From: RGIG2094 sp045660065
GTDB taxonomy: Bacteria > Bacillota > Clostridia > RGIG6154
Direction: 5' to 3'
NCBI GenBank assembly: GCA_045660065.1
Contig: JAZRDC010000129.1
Location: 1 to 24,581 of the forward strand
DNA: 24,581 nt
Position numbers and translations under genes: made by a program. The notes under the pieces were generated by a model. That model was not told the origin of the DNA. It saw only the letters and a list, made by a program, of their open reading frames with translations, and made no database searches. Below are positions 21,511 to 24,581 of this stretch, piece by piece (position 1 is the stretch's first letter; each line of letters starts with the position of its first letter).

Positions 21511-24321
21511 TTAATAATTTATACGATATATTTTCCACGCATCTATTTTATCCTCATAAAGCAGTGAAACATAATTATTTAAAATAAATTCTTCTGGTAT
21601 TTCAACTTCAGTAAATACATATTTTACATCTAGTTTTTTTGCTGTTTCATAATTTATATACACACATTTATTTGTTGCATCTAACTGTATATTTCTTTCC
21701 TTATCATAGTCTGTTACCGTATTTTCACCATCTGCCAGCCTCATATCTATATGTGCGTACTGCTTCCAAAGATGAATAAATTTATGCTCAGGGTCTATTA
21801 TTTCAAACATTTCCCAATCAGGATAATAATAGGTTCCACTTGTTCTTTCAACTCCTTGCGCACAAACAAGGTTTGCAATTGTCGGGCTACCACTTATCAT
21901 CCATTTTCCTTGACTTGATGCGTCAATTTCTCTTATTTTTGCCATAGTAGTTTTTTCAAACATAGAGTCTGTGCCTCGTGTAACAGGATCAATTGCAATA
22001 GTTGAGAAAACATTTAAGGCAACAAGTAAAACCGCAAATATAGTGCACTTTCTTTTTCCGCCGCAAAGCAAGCAATACGCCATATAAGATAACAAAACGA
22101 CTGTAGCAATAAGGATAAAACAGCCGATACACTTATCAGAAAATGAAGAAAAATATCCAACAACATTTTCACTGTTAATTGCCAAAACTATTATGCAAGT
22201 AAAAAATACAACTGAGATTATAGCAGATATGCTTTTTTTCACACCTGAAAAATGATCTTCCAACAAAGGAAGTAGTGAAAAAAGTGTTAAAGTATAACCT
22301 ACGCCACACGAAATAAGGATACGAACAGGGTAACTCATATTTAAAAGAGTAATTTTCGCAAATAAATCAAACCTTGGCAAATGTGCGATAATTGATAAAA
22401 TAATAGAAACTGCACATAAAATTGCCGGCAAAAAGCACTTCTTTTTGTATTTATATGTAAAATAAATTACCAATGGTATCAGTATAATTTCAAAAGTGTA
22501 AAATTGACTTATTTCACAGTGATTTAAAAAGTTCGGATCGACAAAAGAAGTAAATGGATTAACAAGACGGTACAAATAATAGTCCCATTCTAAAGGCAAC
22601 CAAGCTCGGGTGTTTCCGGGGAATGTTGTGTCGAGCATTGTTTTGATTGCTGGGACAGACATAAATGCAAATCTTATAAGTAAAATGGCAAATGGGGAAA
22701 AAGCAATGACATAGTTTATTATATTTTTAAAGCTCAATGGCTTTTTTGACCAATTTTTGCAAATAATCCATACAATAATAGATAAAAAAACATACGCCAA
22801 AGGTACCTGTTGTGCAGGATACATAGTCATAATATAACAAGAGAGCATATAAAATACACCCAACAATGACAATATTTTAGTTTTTAAGTTGGTATTTTCA
22901 AAATAATTATTAAAAAGGACTAAAGCATAAAAACCATAAATATATGTGTCAAGAAGATGCTGACTTAACCACCAACGAACCGGTGGTGCAAATATAAAAG
23001 CAGTAGCACCTAAAAGAGCATATTTTGTTCTTTTTGAAAGCACCCTGAAAAGCTCAAATGCTGCCATAAAACAAGCAATAAGACGAAAATACCAGTAAAA
23101 TGCAAAAGCATAGTCAGATGGCATAAACAAAAAGCCGATAAGTTCCGGACGGAAAATGATGATAGGGTCGTTGACAGGAGCAAAAGCAGATACAACCATA
23201 TCCTCTCCATCTATCATCAAATCAGAATTATAATAAGGTGCATGCTCTTTGCCGTTTACTTGAGCAAAATACCATGGTTTTTCGGTTGCCCATTCATCAC
23301 CTCTTATTCCGCGAGGAACACCTAAAAGAGTGCTGCATTCATGATTAGCTGTATTACCTAAAAGCATATTATCATAATAACCTATTGAAGAACCTGTATA
23401 TTTCCCTAATGTCATAACAACAAGTAAAAGAACCGCAAGAACATATCGGTATTTTATAGCCTTATTTTTTCCGAGCCATAAACATAATACAGGTATTAAG
23501 AATATATTAAAAAAGAATACTACACGATGAATATTAAAGGTAATGCAATTAGCAAAAAATTTTGAAAAAATGTCAAGTGAAGCAATTGTTAAAAAATCAT
23601 GCATTTTCAATACCAAAACTTCTATTAAAACAGCAATAATACTGTTTAAAACCAAGCATGTACTTATTCCGATAAATTTCTGAATTAAGTTTTTGGGATC
23701 AAAAAATATGATTTTACACTTAACTGAAAAAGTTTTAAATTTATTTTTATATTTAATGATTGTAAAAATAAGAATGGTTAATATCGTTGAAATAAAATAT
23801 ATAACAAATAGACTAGAAAAGTTCTTATATACTATAACTTCAACACTTTCACTAATGGATTTGTCAGCGGCGATATATCCGTCCGTTCCAATTACATTGT
23901 AAACTACCGCTCCATCTTCAAACCAAAACTCTGAAATATCATTTGTGGTAGGGAAAGCATTTACCAAGTCATCCCTTTTTATAGAGTAATATGTAAAAGG
24001 AGAGTTTCTTACAGTTATATCATATACAGCTATGATAGAAGGTGTGTTACTTAAATCAATACGCATCAAAGGCAGACCTCGTTTCGGTACGGGAATGGTT
24101 ATGGAATGTCTGCCTGCATTTATAGGTATAATGTCTGACATATTACTATCGTCAAACGGATATTCGTCTATTTTTTCATTGTAATAAAATAGAATAAAAT
24201 TTGTGTCAGTATTTGTTTGAATATCAAATGTTACATTTGTTGTAAATGAAAGAACATGCACCGTCAAAATAAATATAAATATAACTAAAAATGTTGCCAA
24301 CTTTTTCATAATTTGTTTCAA
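21511..24321 (-). CDS. Large polytopic membrane protein, GT-C glycosyltransferase-like
   Basis: A 936-residue protein with an N-terminal membrane segment (about 8-26), an extracytoplasmic beta-rich domain (30-165), then a dozen or so membrane segments to about residue 770 and a soluble C-terminal domain (780-936). GVPRGIRGDEWATEKPW (334-350) lies in the first large loop after the second membrane group; an acidic pair placed like this is typical of GT-C enzymes that use lipid-linked sugars. It resembles uncharacterised YfhO-like families found in surface polysaccharide loci, which is recognition, not proof. Start TTG 24321 is chosen because AGGGGG lies eight bases upstream; an ATG four codons in is too far from it. 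It would be the transferase acting with the GT2 and GtrA proteins. Confidence 0.75.
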   Translation of the reverse strand: MKQIMKKLATFLVIFIFILTVHVLSFTTNVTFDIQTNTDTNFILFYYNEKIDEYPFDDSNMSDIIPINAGRHSITIPVPKRGLPLMRIDLSNTPSIIAVYDITVRNSPFTYYSIKRDDLVNAFPTTNDISEFWFEDGAVVYNVIGTDGYIAADKSISESVEVIVYKNFSSLFVIYFISTILTILIFTIIKYKNKFKTFSVKCKIIFFDPKNLIQKFIGISTCLVLNSIIAVLIEVLVLKMHDFLTIASLDIFSKFFANCITFNIHRVVFFFNIFLIPVLCLWLGKNKAIKYRYVLAVLLLVVMTLGKYTGSSIGYYDNMLLGNTANHECSTLLGVPRGIRGDEWATEKPWYFAQVNGKEHAPYYNSDLMIDGEDMVVSAFAPVNDPIIIFRPELIGFLFMPSDYAFAFYWYFRLIACFMAAFELFRVLSKRTKYALLGATAFIFAPPVRWWLSQHLLDTYIYGFYALVLFNNYFENTNLKTKILSLLGVFYMLSCYIMTMYPAQQVPLAYVFLSIIVWIICKNWSKKPLSFKNIINYVIAFSPFAILLIRFAFMSVPAIKTMLDTTFPGNTRAWLPLEWDYYLYRLVNPFTSFVDPNFLNHCEISQFYTFEIILIPLVIYFTYKYKKKCFLPAILCAVSIILSIIAHLPRFDLFAKITLLNMSYPVRILISCGVGYTLTLFSLLPLLEDHFSGVKKSISAIISVVFFTCIIVLAINSENVVGYFSSFSDKCIGCFILIATVVLLSYMAYCLLCGGKRKCTIFAVLLVALNVFSTIAIDPVTRGTDSMFEKTTMAKIREIDASSQGKWMISGSPTIANLVCAQGVERTSGTYYYPDWEMFEIIDPEHKFIHLWKQYAHIDMRLADGENTVTDYDKERNIQLDATNKCVYINYETAKKLDVKYVFTEVEIPEEFILNNYVSLLYEDKIDAWKIYRINY

Positions 24322-24345
24322 TTTGTTTACCCCCTAATATTTCTC

Positions 24346-24581
24346 TTAAGATGATTTTCTGATACAGGCCAGAGCTTTTTTTATAAATCCTAAAAGTCCT
24401 TCCGCTTTCAACACCTGCTTTGAACGCAAAATAAGTTTTGCAAATTTGCTTTTTTCTTTTACAGTGCCGTCTTCTGAAATTCCAAGCATATTTTTATAAT
24501 ATGAATTAGAAAATTCAAATGGATTTTCGTTCATAAACATAACATCATAATTGCTTCTGTATGCACGGCGAACACAGTCAT
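24346..24581 (-). CDS. C-terminal fragment of an unidentified protein (probably a glycosyltransferase)
   Basis: The frame is open from the right edge of the window to TAA 24346-24348, giving 77 visible C-terminal residues starting DCVRRAYRSNYDVMF. The upstream part is outside the window. NENPFEFSNSYYKNMLGI and a basic tail (KLILRSKQVLKAEGLLGFIKKAL) suggest the end of a glycosyltransferase-like protein with an amphipathic membrane-binding tail, but no catalytic motif is visible. It ends 24 bases before the next start, in the same operon as the surface glycosylation genes. Met codons within the fragment are internal. Confidence 0.55.
   Translation of the reverse strand, partial: DCVRRAYRSNYDVMFMNENPFEFSNSYYKNMLGISEDGTVKEKSKFAKLILRSKQVLKAEGLLGFIKKALACIRKSS

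Noticed and set aside
1..24581. tRNA or rRNA genes, CRISPR arrays, prophage or integrase genes
   Set aside because: None were seen on either strand by reading; no regularly spaced repeats and no recombinase motifs were found.

Overview
The window is AT-rich, densely coded DNA with strong AGGAGG-type ribosome binding sites, near-consensus sigma-A promoters and U-tract terminators. Together with gene sets such as whiA-dnaE, a murA-ftsQ remnant of the division/cell-wall cluster, and DUF2304-GtrA, this points to a low-GC Gram-positive anaerobe of class Clostridia, possibly an uncultured gut or rumen lineage. That placement is inference from gene content and style; no rRNA is present.

Layout. 1-4139 (+): the end of murA, then ftsQ/divIB, a Cof-type HAD phosphatase and a raffinose-synthase-like GH36 alpha-galactosidase, closed by a terminator. 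4140-4394: a convergent intergenic region with terminators, hairpins and a short copy of a repeat. 4395-11727 (-): ftsZ with its own consensus promoter, preceded by the run yebC-trmL-rapZ(C-terminal domain only)-whiA-dnaE. 11730-12370: divergent promoters, then on + a strongly folded RNA leader ending in a terminator just before the SD of a small secreted Cys/His protein. 12537-17007 (-): a uronic-acid (pectin-type) catabolic block of KDPG aldolase-VOC fusion, KDG kinase, amidohydrolase and GH28, driven by a perfect consensus promoter. 17014-19842 (-): acyl-CoA synthetase, thioredoxin reductase and a 41-residue membrane protein. 19888-24581 (-): a cell-surface glycosylation block: partial glycosyltransferase-like gene, 936-residue membrane protein, GT2, DUF2304, GtrA, terminator.

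How the genes fit together. GH28 releases uronic acid residues; KdgK phosphorylates 2-keto-3-deoxygluconate and the aldolase splits KDPG to pyruvate and glyceraldehyde-3-phosphate. The isomerase, reductase and dehydratase steps before KDG are not in the window. The GT2 + GtrA + large polytopic protein set has the logic of a three-component Gtr system: load a sugar onto a lipid carrier, flip it, transfer it outside.

The most interesting non-coding signals are (i) a dispersed palindromic element in three copies (4205-4258, 12388-12534, 14654-14904) whose terminal inverted repeats differ between copies but match within each copy, and (ii) the structured RNA at about 11858-12036, with an 18-bp closing helix and mutually exclusive pairings next to a terminator, which looks like an undescribed riboregulator or small RNA.
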